Shown here: in pieces, positions 1 through 7,456 of the stretch
How positions within the stretch are numbered: the first letter of the stretch is position 1
How the letters are laid out: every line of letters starts with the position of its first letter
Assembly (NCBI RefSeq): GCF_900114745.1
Contig: NZ_FOUB01000007.1
Span: 1-64,000 of the forward strand
DNA from: Nitrosomonas communis
GTDB taxonomy: Bacteria > Pseudomonadota > Gammaproteobacteria > Burkholderiales > Nitrosomonadaceae
Length of the DNA: 64,000 bases
Direction: 5' to 3'
Notes under the pieces: model-generated
Database searches by the model: none
Seen by the model: only the letters and a program-made list of their open reading frames with translations
What the model was told of the DNA's origin: nothing
Position numbers and translations under genes: made by a program

Positions 1-170
1 AGATCAATCTTGCGTTGGCGAAACCCTTGAGGTTTACGATGGATGTTCTTAACCCAACGCGTCACGCTCGCCACGCCAACATCAAACCGGGCCGCCACCT
101 CGGCTATCGTAAGTCCTTTTTTCTCTCTAACAGACAGGACTTTACGGCGGAAATCCAGTGAATAGGCCAT
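1..170 (-). CDS. IS630-family transposase, N-terminal fragment
   Basis: The first 56 codons of a transposase that continues beyond the left edge. The protein begins MAYSLDFRRKVLSVREKKGL and contains an N-terminal helix-turn-helix (TIAEVAARFDVGVASVTRW, about residues 21-39) of the kind that binds the terminal repeats in IS630/Tc1-mariner transposases. The DDE catalytic domain would lie to the left and is not visible. Whether the element is intact cannot be judged. Confidence 0.8.
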   Translation of the reverse strand, partial: MAYSLDFRRKVLSVREKKGLTIAEVAARFDVGVASVTRWVKNIHRKPQGFRQRKID

Positions 171-207
171 CTTTAAATTATAATCAAAATTATCTGGTTG
201 TGCTATA
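1..207 (-). mobile_element. IS630-family insertion sequence, partial (end of element)
   Basis: The window starts inside an insertion sequence whose transposase reads leftwards out of the window. About 36 bases precede its start codon. The outer end is placed near 206-207 at a TATA, because IS630 elements insert at TA and the coding frame of the neighbouring gene appears to run into foreign sequence there. The terminal inverted repeat cannot be confirmed because the other end is outside the window. Confidence 0.55.
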
Positions 208-789
208 GCTTTGCAGCGTTGATTTCCCCCGTAGACGCAATTCCAGCGGTAGACAGGACAAGCGATTGCCGGAAATGGCCTGGAAATAATGCAGACGTGC
301 GGCCAAAGTGCGAATGCTGTTAAAGCCAGTGGTACGGAAAATAAAAATTCCCAGAGGATCATCATCACCAATCACGACATTCAATCTGCCGTAGGGTTTA
401 CAGGCTCCACCTTTGGCAAGAGCACAGCCATCTGGCGAGGGGCAAGGAAAAGCAACCACCCCTTCTTCCGTTCTGCGCCGGCAGGTTTCACCATTGCCGA
501 CACATAATGGTCTGCCGGTATTTCTATCGAACAAAGTATATTCCGCACGGAAATTCAACTCCGGTTCATTGAACATCAAACGGATCGGGATACTGCGGAT
601 TTTTCCGCCCTGTGCCTTGCGCAAGCCTTCATCATACGGATGCGGCAGCCACCCTTCCCTGCTCTGTATCTGGCTGGTGATGGTAAATTGATCATCCTTT
701 TCCGGCAAACGCTTGCCGTTTTTCTCAACGATCTTACCAATCGATATTCTTCCGAGTATTGGCGGTGTAATGGTTAAACCTTTTAGCAT
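190..789 (-). CDS. Metal-binding/hydrolase-like protein, C-terminus probably truncated by IS630
   Basis: A 199-residue protein of the family often annotated 'hydrolase or metal-binding protein', commonly found beside YqaJ and DUF932 genes on plasmids, ICEs and phages. A cysteine-rich segment (about 95-130: LCVGNGETCRR, then FPCPSPDGCALAKGGACKPYG) could bind a metal. The start at 789 is preceded by AAAGGAG at good spacing, which is better than an upstream in-frame ATG at 831. The last residues (QSYSTTR) come from sequence that seems to belong to the IS630 end, so the natural C-terminus is probably lost. It is likely cotranscribed with the YqaJ gene upstream. The biochemical function is unknown. 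Confidence 0.65.
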   Translation of the reverse strand: MLKGLTITPPILGRISIGKIVEKNGKRLPEKDDQFTITSQIQSREGWLPHPYDEGLRKAQGGKIRSIPIRLMFNEPELNFRAEYTLFDRNTGRPLCVGNGETCRRRTEEGVVAFPCPSPDGCALAKGGACKPYGRLNVVIGDDDPLGIFIFRTTGFNSIRTLAARLHYFQAISGNRLSCLPLELRLRGKSTLQSYSTTR

Positions 790-817
790 GCTATGCTCCT
801 TTACGGTAGTTTGATCG

Positions 818-843
818 GTCTGCCTGATCATGATCAGGCAGAC
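818..843. repeat. 26-bp perfect palindrome between YqaJ and metal-binding genes
   Basis: Thirteen bases are followed directly by their exact complement, centred on TGATCATGATCA. It lies in the 74-base gap after the YqaJ stop codon and upstream of the next gene's ribosome binding site. No T-run follows on the minus strand, so it is not a normal terminator. It could be an operator or an mRNA-stabilising hairpin. Confidence 0.7.
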
Positions 844-863
844 GCATAGGTTTGAACGAAGAA

Positions 864-1877
864 TCAGGGCGATTGAGGTGAATCAATGACGACAAACCGG
901 CGGCTACCCGCTTTGCTCATCGAATAGCGCTGCAACAGATCAGGCTGCTCTTGAAGTAGACGGGTTACATCAAGGGAAACGCTGTCTTTGCTTTTTTTCC
1001 AGCTGACCTCCCCTGCTATGAACTTTGCCCGGCTAGCCTCGCCCATGACTTGCTGGATGGACTGTTTGTATTGCGCTTCCAGCTTCTGTAACTCCACCAG
1101 ACGCTGGCGGACACTTACGAGATCAGTAAACGTTTTTGACAGGAGCGGATTCTGACTGAAATCCAAGGTAGCACCACTGTCTGCTGGGTACAAACAGCGT
1201 AAAGCCATTTCTGCCGATTCAGAACCATCTGCCGGCGGTGGCGTATCGGATTCAACGTAGTGCCAGAAGGCCTGCTCCAATCCAATCAGGCGGTCGATCA
1301 AGGCGTCATCCCGCTGAATTCGATGTATTTCAAGCTGTTGTCCACCTATTAACACCGCCACATCAGCCGCATATTTCCCGGTGACTGCTAACTGATGGTG
1401 AACCTGTAGCTGAACATACTCGGGTACACCCTCTTTCCACAGCTTCGCGCCATGAATACCGGCTGTTTTACATTCTAGAATTTGAACCTCACTAGAACCG
1501 ATGACTTCGCGGTCGATGTTGGACAGCATCCAGGGCAGCTCGTGATGCTGCAGCACCGCATTGATGCGCCGTACCCGATAGCCAGTTTTCTGGGAATAAT
1601 GAGTAGCCACAATCGGCTCCAGTATAGTGCCCCAGTAAAGCGGGCTTGCTTCATCCTGGGAATCGGCTTTTGGCAGATTGCCGTCACGACCTGTTTTCTC
1701 CAACCAAAGCTCTAGTTGCGATTTATAGGGATGCAAACCAACGGCAGCAGCGGCATCCGAACTGCCGATGCCTTGTTTTCTGATCGCGAGCCATTCTTCT
1801 CTGGGCATCGCTTTGGTACGTACCAGCTTCAAGGCTGCTTGAGCCTTGGCGGGTACATGAGTGGGTAGGATTGACAT
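864..1877 (-). CDS. YqaJ-type viral recombinase (lambda-exonuclease-like nuclease)
   Basis: A 337-residue PD-(D/E)XK nuclease of the YqaJ family. These enzymes resect double-stranded DNA ends 5'-3' so that an annealing protein can recombine them. Visible motifs: GIGSSDAAAAVG (36-47), E87 in WGTILEPIV, a D near 122, the catalytic ECK at 135-137 and the Q-motif VQLQVHHQL (155-163). A 70-residue C-terminal extension is rich in charged helices. The start at 1877 has an AGGAG-like site (upper strand TCTCCT) just upstream. It lies downstream of DUF932 but is separated from it by a strong terminator, so it may have its own promoter. The genes on either side match a plasmid/ICE recombination cassette. 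Confidence 0.88.
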   Translation of the reverse strand: MSILPTHVPAKAQAALKLVRTKAMPREEWLAIRKQGIGSSDAAAAVGLHPYKSQLELWLEKTGRDGNLPKADSQDEASPLYWGTILEPIVATHYSQKTGYRVRRINAVLQHHELPWMLSNIDREVIGSSEVQILECKTAGIHGAKLWKEGVPEYVQLQVHHQLAVTGKYAADVAVLIGGQQLEIHRIQRDDALIDRLIGLEQAFWHYVESDTPPPADGSESAEMALRCLYPADSGATLDFSQNPLLSKTFTDLVSVRQRLVELQKLEAQYKQSIQQVMGEASRAKFIAGEVSWKKSKDSVSLDVTRLLQEQPDLLQRYSMSKAGSRRFVVIDSPQSP

Positions 1878-1913
1878 GACTTTCTCCTAATGAGATGACT
1901 GTATGCACAGAAA

Positions 1914-1947
1914 CAAAAAAGCCAGATAAGCAATCGCTTATCTGGCT
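1914..1947 (-). terminator. Intrinsic terminator downstream of the DUF932 gene
   Basis: Read on the minus strand, AGCCAGATAAGC, a four-base loop and the exact 12-base complement form a perfect hairpin. A run of six T follows. It begins about 20 bases after the DUF932 stop codon and ends before the YqaJ start. Confidence 0.88.
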
Positions 1948-1967
1948 CTCTATCTCTCTTTCTGTCT

Positions 1968-2936
1968 TTAGGCGACTAATTGCAGCGCTGTATCCAGCGC
2001 GCGCTGTTTAAGGATGGCTCCCTGTCCGAACCAGGCAGAATCCAGCCGATGTTCATTGCTGCGCGCCCGCTTGTCATGATCAACATATTCGGTGATGGCA
2101 TTGAGCAATCCCCAGGCAGTACCTCTGGCGGAATCCAGTTTTGCGCCACGTCCTTGCCCGTCATAAAGACCTTGCACCTTTTTCAAGGCACGTTCGTTAT
2201 TTGGCAAAACCTGATCAGCCTTCTCTGGTTGGGGATCGCACAGCAGCTGCTCGAAATAATTGATCGCTTCGCGCGCCTTTACTTTGCGTTCAGTCAGATG
2301 GCGCATGCGATACATGAACTCATCCCAGCAGAAAACGGCAATGCCGAGCTGCTGCTTCACTGTCTGTGGCTCAAAACGGGTGCTATGCGGCACCTTGATT
2401 GCCTGGGCTGCTCCATTTAAGGAAACAGTAAGCGTGTTGTTGCAGACCACACGCACCGTAGTAGGGGTTGCTGTCGTCGCCAATGTGCCATCGCAGGAAG
2501 TAGCCAGCAGTAGATAGCCATTGACTCGGTCATTGCCTTTCAGTGCTGTAGCTTGTCCAGTCCTGGCCAGAGCCCAGAATTTCCTGCCTCCCTTCAGCAC
2601 ACCGGCTGTTTCCAGTTCATAACCGGAGTATTCAGTCAGATCACGGTAGAATTCCAGTACCTCGGATGGCTGCACAACCTGATAGCGCTGCGATACTACC
2701 GATAAGGCCGCTTTGTTGTCGGAACGATAAAGCACCTTCTGTTCCGGAAAAGCATGGATGGATGTCAGTCCGCCCAGTGCCTCAGTCATAAAATGTACCG
2801 GGGATTCTTTTATTTGCCAGTCCATGCCTGCCTGCTGTGCCCAGACTTCCAATGGTTGCTTGGGGCTTAGTCGATTGCCCAGGCCATGCCAGGGTGTTTG
2901 GCCTACATAAGCCATTTGTTCGATAAAATGTGCCAT
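1968..2936 (-). CDS. DUF932 (phage/plasmid-like TIGR03299) protein
   Basis: A 322-residue protein of the DUF932 family, widespread on plasmids, ICEs and phages, with no firmly established biochemical role. Typical features are the N-terminal PWHGLGN (about 15-21), the central ALARTG and LLATSCDGT segments, the TTVRVVCNNTL motif and the C-terminal NEHRLDSAWFGQGA. It is eight bases downstream of the zinc-ribbon gene, so the two are probably one transcript ending at the terminator at 1914-1947. DUF932 and YqaJ genes often travel together in recombination cassettes, which suggests a DNA-processing role; that is inference. Confidence 0.88.
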   Translation of the reverse strand: MAHFIEQMAYVGQTPWHGLGNRLSPKQPLEVWAQQAGMDWQIKESPVHFMTEALGGLTSIHAFPEQKVLYRSDNKAALSVVSQRYQVVQPSEVLEFYRDLTEYSGYELETAGVLKGGRKFWALARTGQATALKGNDRVNGYLLLATSCDGTLATTATPTTVRVVCNNTLTVSLNGAAQAIKVPHSTRFEPQTVKQQLGIAVFCWDEFMYRMRHLTERKVKAREAINYFEQLLCDPQPEKADQVLPNNERALKKVQGLYDGQGRGAKLDSARGTAWGLLNAITEYVDHDKRARSNEHRLDSAWFGQGAILKQRALDTALQLVA

Positions 2937-2944
2937 AAGTACTC

Positions 2945-3331
2945 CTAATCCATTAAATGGTAGTGTTTTACGCGAGCAACCTTTGGTCGAGAATGATCAC
3001 GATGATGTTGGATACTGAAGCTGTGTCCGCATGACTGGCACAAATAGTTGTCCAGGATGCGTTGATCAATCATTTCTCCCAGCTTGGCCCCGGTGACACC
3101 ACCTGTGACGGCACCGGTCAAGAGACCAAACAAAGCCCCGGCGATACCACCAACGGCTCCTCCTACGGGTCCTATGAAAGCACCGACTGTACGCCCCACT
3201 TGAGCACCTTTCAGTGCACCGGTGACACCATGGATGCCACCGCCAACTGCACCGATCGCCCCGCCTGCTTTTTTAGCTTCATCTTTGGTAGTGATACGGG
3301 TGGAGTGGCAATTTGGACATTGAATATTCAT
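2945..3331 (-). CDS. Zinc-ribbon protein with glycine-zipper membrane segment
   Basis: A 128-residue protein with a split zinc ribbon: CPNC at 5-8 and CQSC at about 98-101. Between the two halves lies a long Gly/Ala-rich stretch (about 21-88, with many GxxxG steps such as GAVGGGIHGVTGALKG) that resembles a glycine zipper and may insert into a membrane or oligomerise. The ribosome binding site is strong (AGGAGGTATTC before ATG). It heads the operon with DUF932. Its leader is unusual: a 200-base stretch upstream is repeated about 445 bases away in front of a dead copy of the same gene start. Function unknown. Confidence 0.75.
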   Translation of the reverse strand: MNIQCPNCHSTRITTKDEAKKAGGAIGAVGGGIHGVTGALKGAQVGRTVGAFIGPVGGAVGGIAGALFGLLTGAVTGGVTGAKLGEMIDQRILDNYLCQSCGHSFSIQHHRDHSRPKVARVKHYHLMD

Positions 3332-3560
3332 GAATACCTCCTGAATAGGATGAGCCCACAGACACGCGTCTATCTTGAAGTGGAAAACTGATGAACGGAG
3401 CTGAAGGCAATAGTGAAAAAGACATATCGCTCTTTGTGTGCGATTTGTTGGGTATAAGGAATAATTGATTTACCTAAAAATCAGGTAATTGACGGCAATA
3501 CCCGAAGGCATGACCCAATAGAAATATGTGTGGTTAAAATTTTTTAGGAAAGGGATATTG
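3332..3560 (-). repeat. Leader repeat, copy 1 (upstream of zinc-ribbon gene)
   Basis: This stretch is repeated with divergence at about 3775-4020. Shared landmarks in order on the plus strand are ACCTCCTGAA (the ribosome binding site region), a CTCTTTgTGTG block, a TTAC..TCAAAAAT block, the ATACCCGAA hairpin (3498-3511) and an identical 29-base block at 3522-3550 starting AAATATGTGTGGTTAAAA. As a 5' leader of the minus-strand gene it could be regulatory. Confidence 0.65.
3498..3511 (-). promoter_or_regulatory. UUCG-loop hairpin in the leader RNA, copy 1
   Basis: On the minus strand the RNA reads AUGCC-UUCG-GGUAU, a five-pair stem (one G-U) closed by the stable cUUCGg tetraloop. Copy 2 at 3948-3962 keeps the same hairpin with an A-U in place of the G-U pair and a one-base larger loop. 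Conservation of the fold while the sequence drifts suggests the leader RNA works, or once worked, as a structure. Confidence 0.45.
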
Positions 3561-3690
3561 TTTGGAGGAAACACTCAAGAGCATCAATCTATATGGCGGT
3601 TTTTTCTAGTAGATCGTTTCAACAAAATATATACAAATATATCGCTCGCTTTATCCCATATAATCCATATTACAATCAATAACTTGTATG

Positions 3691-3774
3691 TCAGATATAC
3701 TCACTATATACGTTAAATCTTTTTATGAAACGATATACTAGTATGGATTGACAATTAGGACATTGAAGATTCAT
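3691..3774 (-). pseudogene. Dead second copy of the zinc-ribbon gene (5' end only)
   Basis: Minus-strand reading from the ATG at 3774 gives MNLQCPNCQS, almost the same as the start of the intact zinc-ribbon protein (MNIQCPNCHS). It then loses similarity and stops after 27 codons. An AGGAGGT ribosome binding site is still present upstream. The CPNC half-site is kept but the rest of the gene is gone, so this is a remnant of a tandem duplication. Confidence 0.65.
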
Positions 3775-4020
3775 GGTCATACCTCCTGAAGTGAATTAGC
3801 CATCTGATACGTTTTTTCTATCTTTAAGTAAAAAGTTGACTCAACATATCTGTTGGCCGAGGTGAAAAAACTTAGCACTCTTTATGTGAGCGATGTGTTT
3901 TGAGAAGGAAAGATTGCTTTACTCAAAAATAAAGGTAACTACCAGCCATACCCGAAAGGTATTAGCCAGTAAAAATATGTGTGGTTAAAATTTTTTAGGA
4001 AGGGGAAATAGTTTGTGGGC
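3775..4020 (-). repeat. Leader repeat, copy 2 (upstream of the dead copy)
   Basis: The diverged partner of 3332-3560, shifted by about 443-451 bases. The 29-base block at 3973-4001 is identical to 3522-3550. The hairpin at 3948-3962 matches the one at 3498-3511. It lies directly upstream of the pseudogene at 3691-3774, as copy 1 lies upstream of the intact gene. Confidence 0.65.
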
Positions 4021-4290
4021 ATTGCTCACATAGTAGTCAATTGAGGAGCATTTTTTTGACGTACTGAGTATCTATACACGGCAAAAATGCCGTACAAAGA
4101 TAATACAGATAAAAAATTAATCGTGTACAGAGTTAATTCATCTTCATGTACGTACTTAATTTATATATTATGAATATCAATAGATTATCGTTATTATAAA
4201 AAACTAACTGTTGGCAATAGAATTTCAATACGGCATGTAATCGAGGCCAATGTTTTATAACCATCCTAATAACCACACAGGAGCCATAGC

Positions 4291-4359
4291 ATGGAAATTA
4301 CACTAAGTTCAAAAATGGTTGCAACAGGGTCCGACTGTTCCTTGCAAACCCAAGGATAA
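4291..4359 (+). CDS. Possible 22-residue peptide or gene remnant
   Basis: An ATG at 4291 follows CAGGAGCCATAGC, a good ribosome binding site at normal spacing. The frame encodes MEITLSSKMVATGSDCSLQT plus QG and then stops. No family is recognised. The well-formed start on a tiny frame suggests either a real micro-peptide or the first codons of a gene that has since decayed. Confidence 0.25.
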   Translation: MEITLSSKMVATGSDCSLQTQG

Positions 4360-4759
4360 ACTAATGCCGTGATTCACACTAAATTGTGATTCTGGCGATA
4401 TATCTATGTACATGACAATCAGTCCAAATAGATCTGGAAATCTAGGAGGAAAGATTAATTAGTTAACTGGAGTCTCAGGATATTTTGGGATACAGCAATT
4501 CGGGTTATTTATGTTATACAAAATATAATATTAGAAATAGATTCAGTACTGGAGCACACGCTAGGGTGTGGACGAGGTAGATTCAGCTGACTTGAAAGCT
4601 TGTCTGTTACCGATCATCTCCAACTCCATACTCAATATTATGAAATCCGAAGCAAGAACGAGAGCAAAGCAGGCAAGAACTATTTCATAATTATTCTCGT
4701 TAAGAACTGTACAAAATAATCCAGACGCTATTGATATTCCACTTTAGAGAGAAATAACA

Positions 4760-5986
4760 ATGGTTGATATTACTAAACTTAATGAAGATGATCTGGAAAT
4801 CTGTGACCGTGCCTTTAGAAATTATCTCTCTGATTATAGTAATAAATTCTGGATAAATCAAAATAAACATATCCGGAGCCGGAGGGCCCATCTGGAGAAG
4901 TTATCTAAGCTATCGAATGCGATGCATTCTCTAGAGCTTTTCTTGGAAGAATTAGCGACCAGAAAGAATCATGAAGATATGCTCATAACACCCGAGGTAT
5001 GTAAAGACGCTTTATTACCGGGAGGTTATAAACTAAAAATACCACCTTGCCAGCAAGATTTTTTGAAATCCCTACCACTTTATGGTGACTTATCCCGCTC
5101 TTTATCCCACGACTGCCGCTATAGTGATGAGGTGGAGGTTTTTTTACCAATTTTTAAAAATTATTCTAATTTTGATGATTATCCTTTTAAATCCTTCTGC
5201 TGGAATCCTGATCTTAGCTTTAGCATGAACAAAGAGAGTCATGCAAAATATACTGGACTCATTAATGAATTCATCAAAGAGTTACATCAGAAACTACGAG
5301 AACCGAAAACCAGAAAGAAAATTCTTGACAGAAGAAGGGCCGTCGAAAACAACTCCCAAGAATTTATTAAATATGTTGATAAGCTATTTGAAAGAATTGC
5401 AGAGCATCTTGTATTACGGATTGATTTGGCGTATCAGAAAGGCCCTATTTTTAAAAATGTAAGTTTAGAAGATTTTGTAAAAGACCTAAATCGTTTTCAC
5501 GCGAATATGCGACACAATCAACTTTTTGACCACATGACAGGCTACATCGTAAAGATTGAATATGGAGTGGAAAAAGGGGTACATGCCCACTTGTTACTTT
5601 TCTTTGACGCATCAAAACGAAAAAGTGATACTGATTTAGCTCAAAAGATCGGTGAGTATTGGCGTATTCAGATTACGGAATATCGGGGTTTTTATTGGAA
5701 TTGTAATACAAGTGAAAATAAGAAAAATTTAGAGGCAAGAGGATTTTTAGGCATTGGTGAAATTCATGCAGAGGATAAAGCAAAAAGAGATAATCTGAAT
5801 TATATTATTCGATATTTCTGCAAAAGTGAGCAATTCATTAAACCTAAAACTAATCAAAAAATGAAGCTGCTACGCAAAGGTTTACCTCCAAAGCAGAAAG
5901 GTCGGAAACGTGGAGCACCCAGGGCTTCACAGCGGAAAGTCCGATCTTCTGATCATATCAGCACCACACCAGTTACCTCAAGTTGA
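4760..5986 (+). CDS. YfjJ/inovirus-Gp2-like HUH replication protein
   Basis: A 408-residue protein of the YagK/YfjJ C-terminal (inovirus Gp2) family, related to rolling-circle Rep proteins. The HUH motif is visible as HAH at residues 275-277 in EKGVHAHLLLFFDAS, followed by AQKIGEYW and YRGFYWNCN. A candidate catalytic tyrosine is Y348 or Y352 in LNYIIRYFCKSEQ. The N-terminal half is charged and helical and not recognised. The C-terminus is strongly basic (GLPPKQKGRKRGAPR), as expected for DNA binding. In E. coli, yfjJ belongs to the ssrA-integrated element CP4-57; here a tmRNA/tRNA-like 3' end lies 0.8 kb downstream, so it may be a relic of a similar island. No integrase is seen nearby. Confidence 0.75.
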   Translation: MVDITKLNEDDLEICDRAFRNYLSDYSNKFWINQNKHIRSRRAHLEKLSKLSNAMHSLELFLEELATRKNHEDMLITPEVCKDALLPGGYKLKIPPCQQDFLKSLPLYGDLSRSLSHDCRYSDEVEVFLPIFKNYSNFDDYPFKSFCWNPDLSFSMNKESHAKYTGLINEFIKELHQKLREPKTRKKILDRRRAVENNSQEFIKYVDKLFERIAEHLVLRIDLAYQKGPIFKNVSLEDFVKDLNRFHANMRHNQLFDHMTGYIVKIEYGVEKGVHAHLLLFFDASKRKSDTDLAQKIGEYWRIQITEYRGFYWNCNTSENKKNLEARGFLGIGEIHAEDKAKRDNLNYIIRYFCKSEQFIKPKTNQKMKLLRKGLPPKQKGRKRGAPRASQRKVRSSDHISTTPVTSS

Positions 5987-6770
5987 TTCCCACTTTCGAG
6001 AGTTTCTTATGCTCAAGATGGGGATCTATAAATGAAGCTCTAAGCTTGCATTACACAGGTTTAAAGGCAGAATAAAGAGTGCATTCAATATTTAATAAAA
6101 TCGGATTTGCTCGTCGGAACTGTGGGAAAAAGATTTTTTCTGGCAGTCACTTTTTGGATAGATGGGATGTGCTTAGCTTCACCTGCCCAATGTTCCGCTA
6201 CGGCTAGCTTGTTTGCTAGTTATTTCCACTCTTGAAGAGTATAGACGTTATCGTTTGATTAGGGAGCGGCAAAGTTAAACTTTCTCCGCTTCATGAATCT
6301 CAGTTTTAACTTATTCCTTCTTGAGAACAGCTAAAGTATAGCTTAAAGCTGAGAATTAAAATAAATGCGTTAGAGATATTATCGAATCCCCATTGTTCGA
6401 TTATCCTGATCACACAAGAGATCACCATAATTGCAAACCGACTCACAAGATAATGTTAATTATATGGAGAAAATTATCGATATTAATGTAAGGTGTATAT
6501 ACTCGTTAAGCTGAAGCATTTAAGTTTGATGGATGATCTGCAATTGTTGCCAATAGTGAAATATGCTAGCTTAAACTTGATCTAACAGAAATTAAAAATA
6601 AGCCTCAATTGAACCTGAAAATAAAAGAATAAGTTCGGCCAAAAGTTGCTATTCGGACGGACTTGATCGAATGGCCATGGAATGCTTTAATCCAATTAGC
6701 AAGAAACGGAAGGCCATGATCATGCGAATATAAATCCGTCATCTCGCCGTTGCTGTTTATAAATATAGTT
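5987..6770. other. Gene-poor AT-rich interval
   Basis: About 780 bases between the HUH protein gene and the tRNA-like fragment. I see no open frame with a ribosome binding site and no recognisable RNA. It probably belongs to the decayed island that carried the HUH gene. Confidence 0.6.
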
Positions 6771-6771
6771 G

Positions 6772-6812
6772 AGTGGTTGCGGACTTCAGTTCAATTCCCG
6801 ACATCTCCACCA
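6772..6812 (+). other. tRNA/tmRNA-like 3' end, candidate attachment site
   Basis: The sequence has a T-loop block (GTTCAATTCC), a plausible 3' T-stem and acceptor strand (CCCGACATCTCC) and a terminal ACCA, followed after eight bases by an intrinsic terminator. The matching 5' half of a tRNA is absent and the T-stem has mismatches, so it is not a working tRNA. The TCTCCACCA ending most resembles the 3' end of tmRNA (ssrA), a favourite target of island integrases. A leftover att site is the simplest reading. Confidence 0.5.
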
Positions 6813-6819
6813 ACAACCA

Positions 6820-6849
6820 AACCTCAACCATTCTCGGTTGGGGTTTTTT
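6820..6849 (+). terminator. Intrinsic terminator after the tRNA-like end
   Basis: AACCTCAACC pairs with GGTTGGGGTT (one U-G pair) around a six-base loop, followed by a T-run. It sits where the terminator of a tRNA or tmRNA gene would be and was probably carried with the attachment sequence. Confidence 0.8.
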
Positions 6850-7456
6850 ATTGCCCGTTTACCCAGTGTTGGCGCGCCTTCCAGCATTTTCCTCGCGAGC
6901 GTTACCTGCTTCATTTCACCATTTTTCTCCCCTCAACGGCCTCTCTGTTCTGTGTTTTCTCTATTTGTCACGCGAGCGTTCCTGAGACTGCCTCTAGCAT
7001 TGGCGCGGGTTTCCGTTCAATGAGTTGTAGTTGAATATTGCTTAGCGATAGCGACCGAAGATGAATAACGTTAGCTCGACATAAGAATCATTACATTACG
7101 GTCGGAAGAGCTTGAGGGCATCTGATATTAAGCGAGTGTTTCTTCTCATGAATAATGGTGAAACTCTTTTCCAAAATTTTTATCATTGGCTTAGATTCCT
7201 TTTGCTGCTTTTCTTATTATGAACTCACGTTAATCTTATCTTCAATATCAACTTACTTTCCGCCCTGGCAGTAATCACAGGGAACCAGGCTATATCAAAA
7301 CTGCTGAGTACACCAATGCATTGAACCGTACCAGCCAAACTATCCGATGAAATTACTGCTTAACCGGCGAATGTTTGGGCGTTGGCCGAATCAAATTTGT
7401 AATCGTCTGCTTCTGCCTGTTGCAGAAATCGCTGAACTTCTCAATTAATATTATAA
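6850..7456. other. Intergenic region containing the first MITE
   Basis: After the terminator there are open frames in all three plus-strand frames (about 6750-7034). None has a ribosome binding site or recognisable protein, so I do not call a gene. A 167-base MITE occupies 7066-7232. The remaining 220 bases before the primase-like gene show nothing else I can support. Confidence 0.6.
7066..7232. mobile_element. MITE copy 1
   Basis: A 167-base non-coding element bounded by inverted ends: left TAACGTTAGCTCGACATAAG, right CTTATTATGAACTCACGTTA. A second copy with the same ends and internal landmarks (TTGAGGG, GATATTAAG, TTCTTCTCATGAATAA, TTTTATCATT) lies at 8741-8908. It has no coding capacity, so it would need a transposase supplied elsewhere. 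The left end here is more diverged than in copy 2. Confidence 0.75.

Larger units (their letters stand above)
3332..4759. other. AT-rich gene-poor region with a duplicated leader
   Basis: About 1.4 kb without a convincing full-length gene. It holds two diverged copies of the zinc-ribbon gene leader (about 3332-3560 and 3775-4020), a dead gene start (3691-3774), one very short possible ORF (4291-4359) and otherwise low-complexity AT-rich sequence. The open frame at 3528-3716 has no ribosome binding site and crosses the repeat, so I do not call it. Confidence 0.7.

Noticed and set aside
3528..3716. 62-codon plus-strand open frame
   Set aside because: Starts inside the leader repeat, low complexity, no ribosome binding site, and not kept in the second repeat copy.
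6772..6812. A functional tRNA gene
   Set aside because: Only the 3' part is present, the T-stem has mismatches and no 5' acceptor strand, D-arm or anticodon arm can be found upstream.
6750..7034. Three overlapping plus-strand open frames of 70-94 codons
   Set aside because: They run through the tRNA-like end and the terminator, have no ribosome binding site and no protein-like composition.
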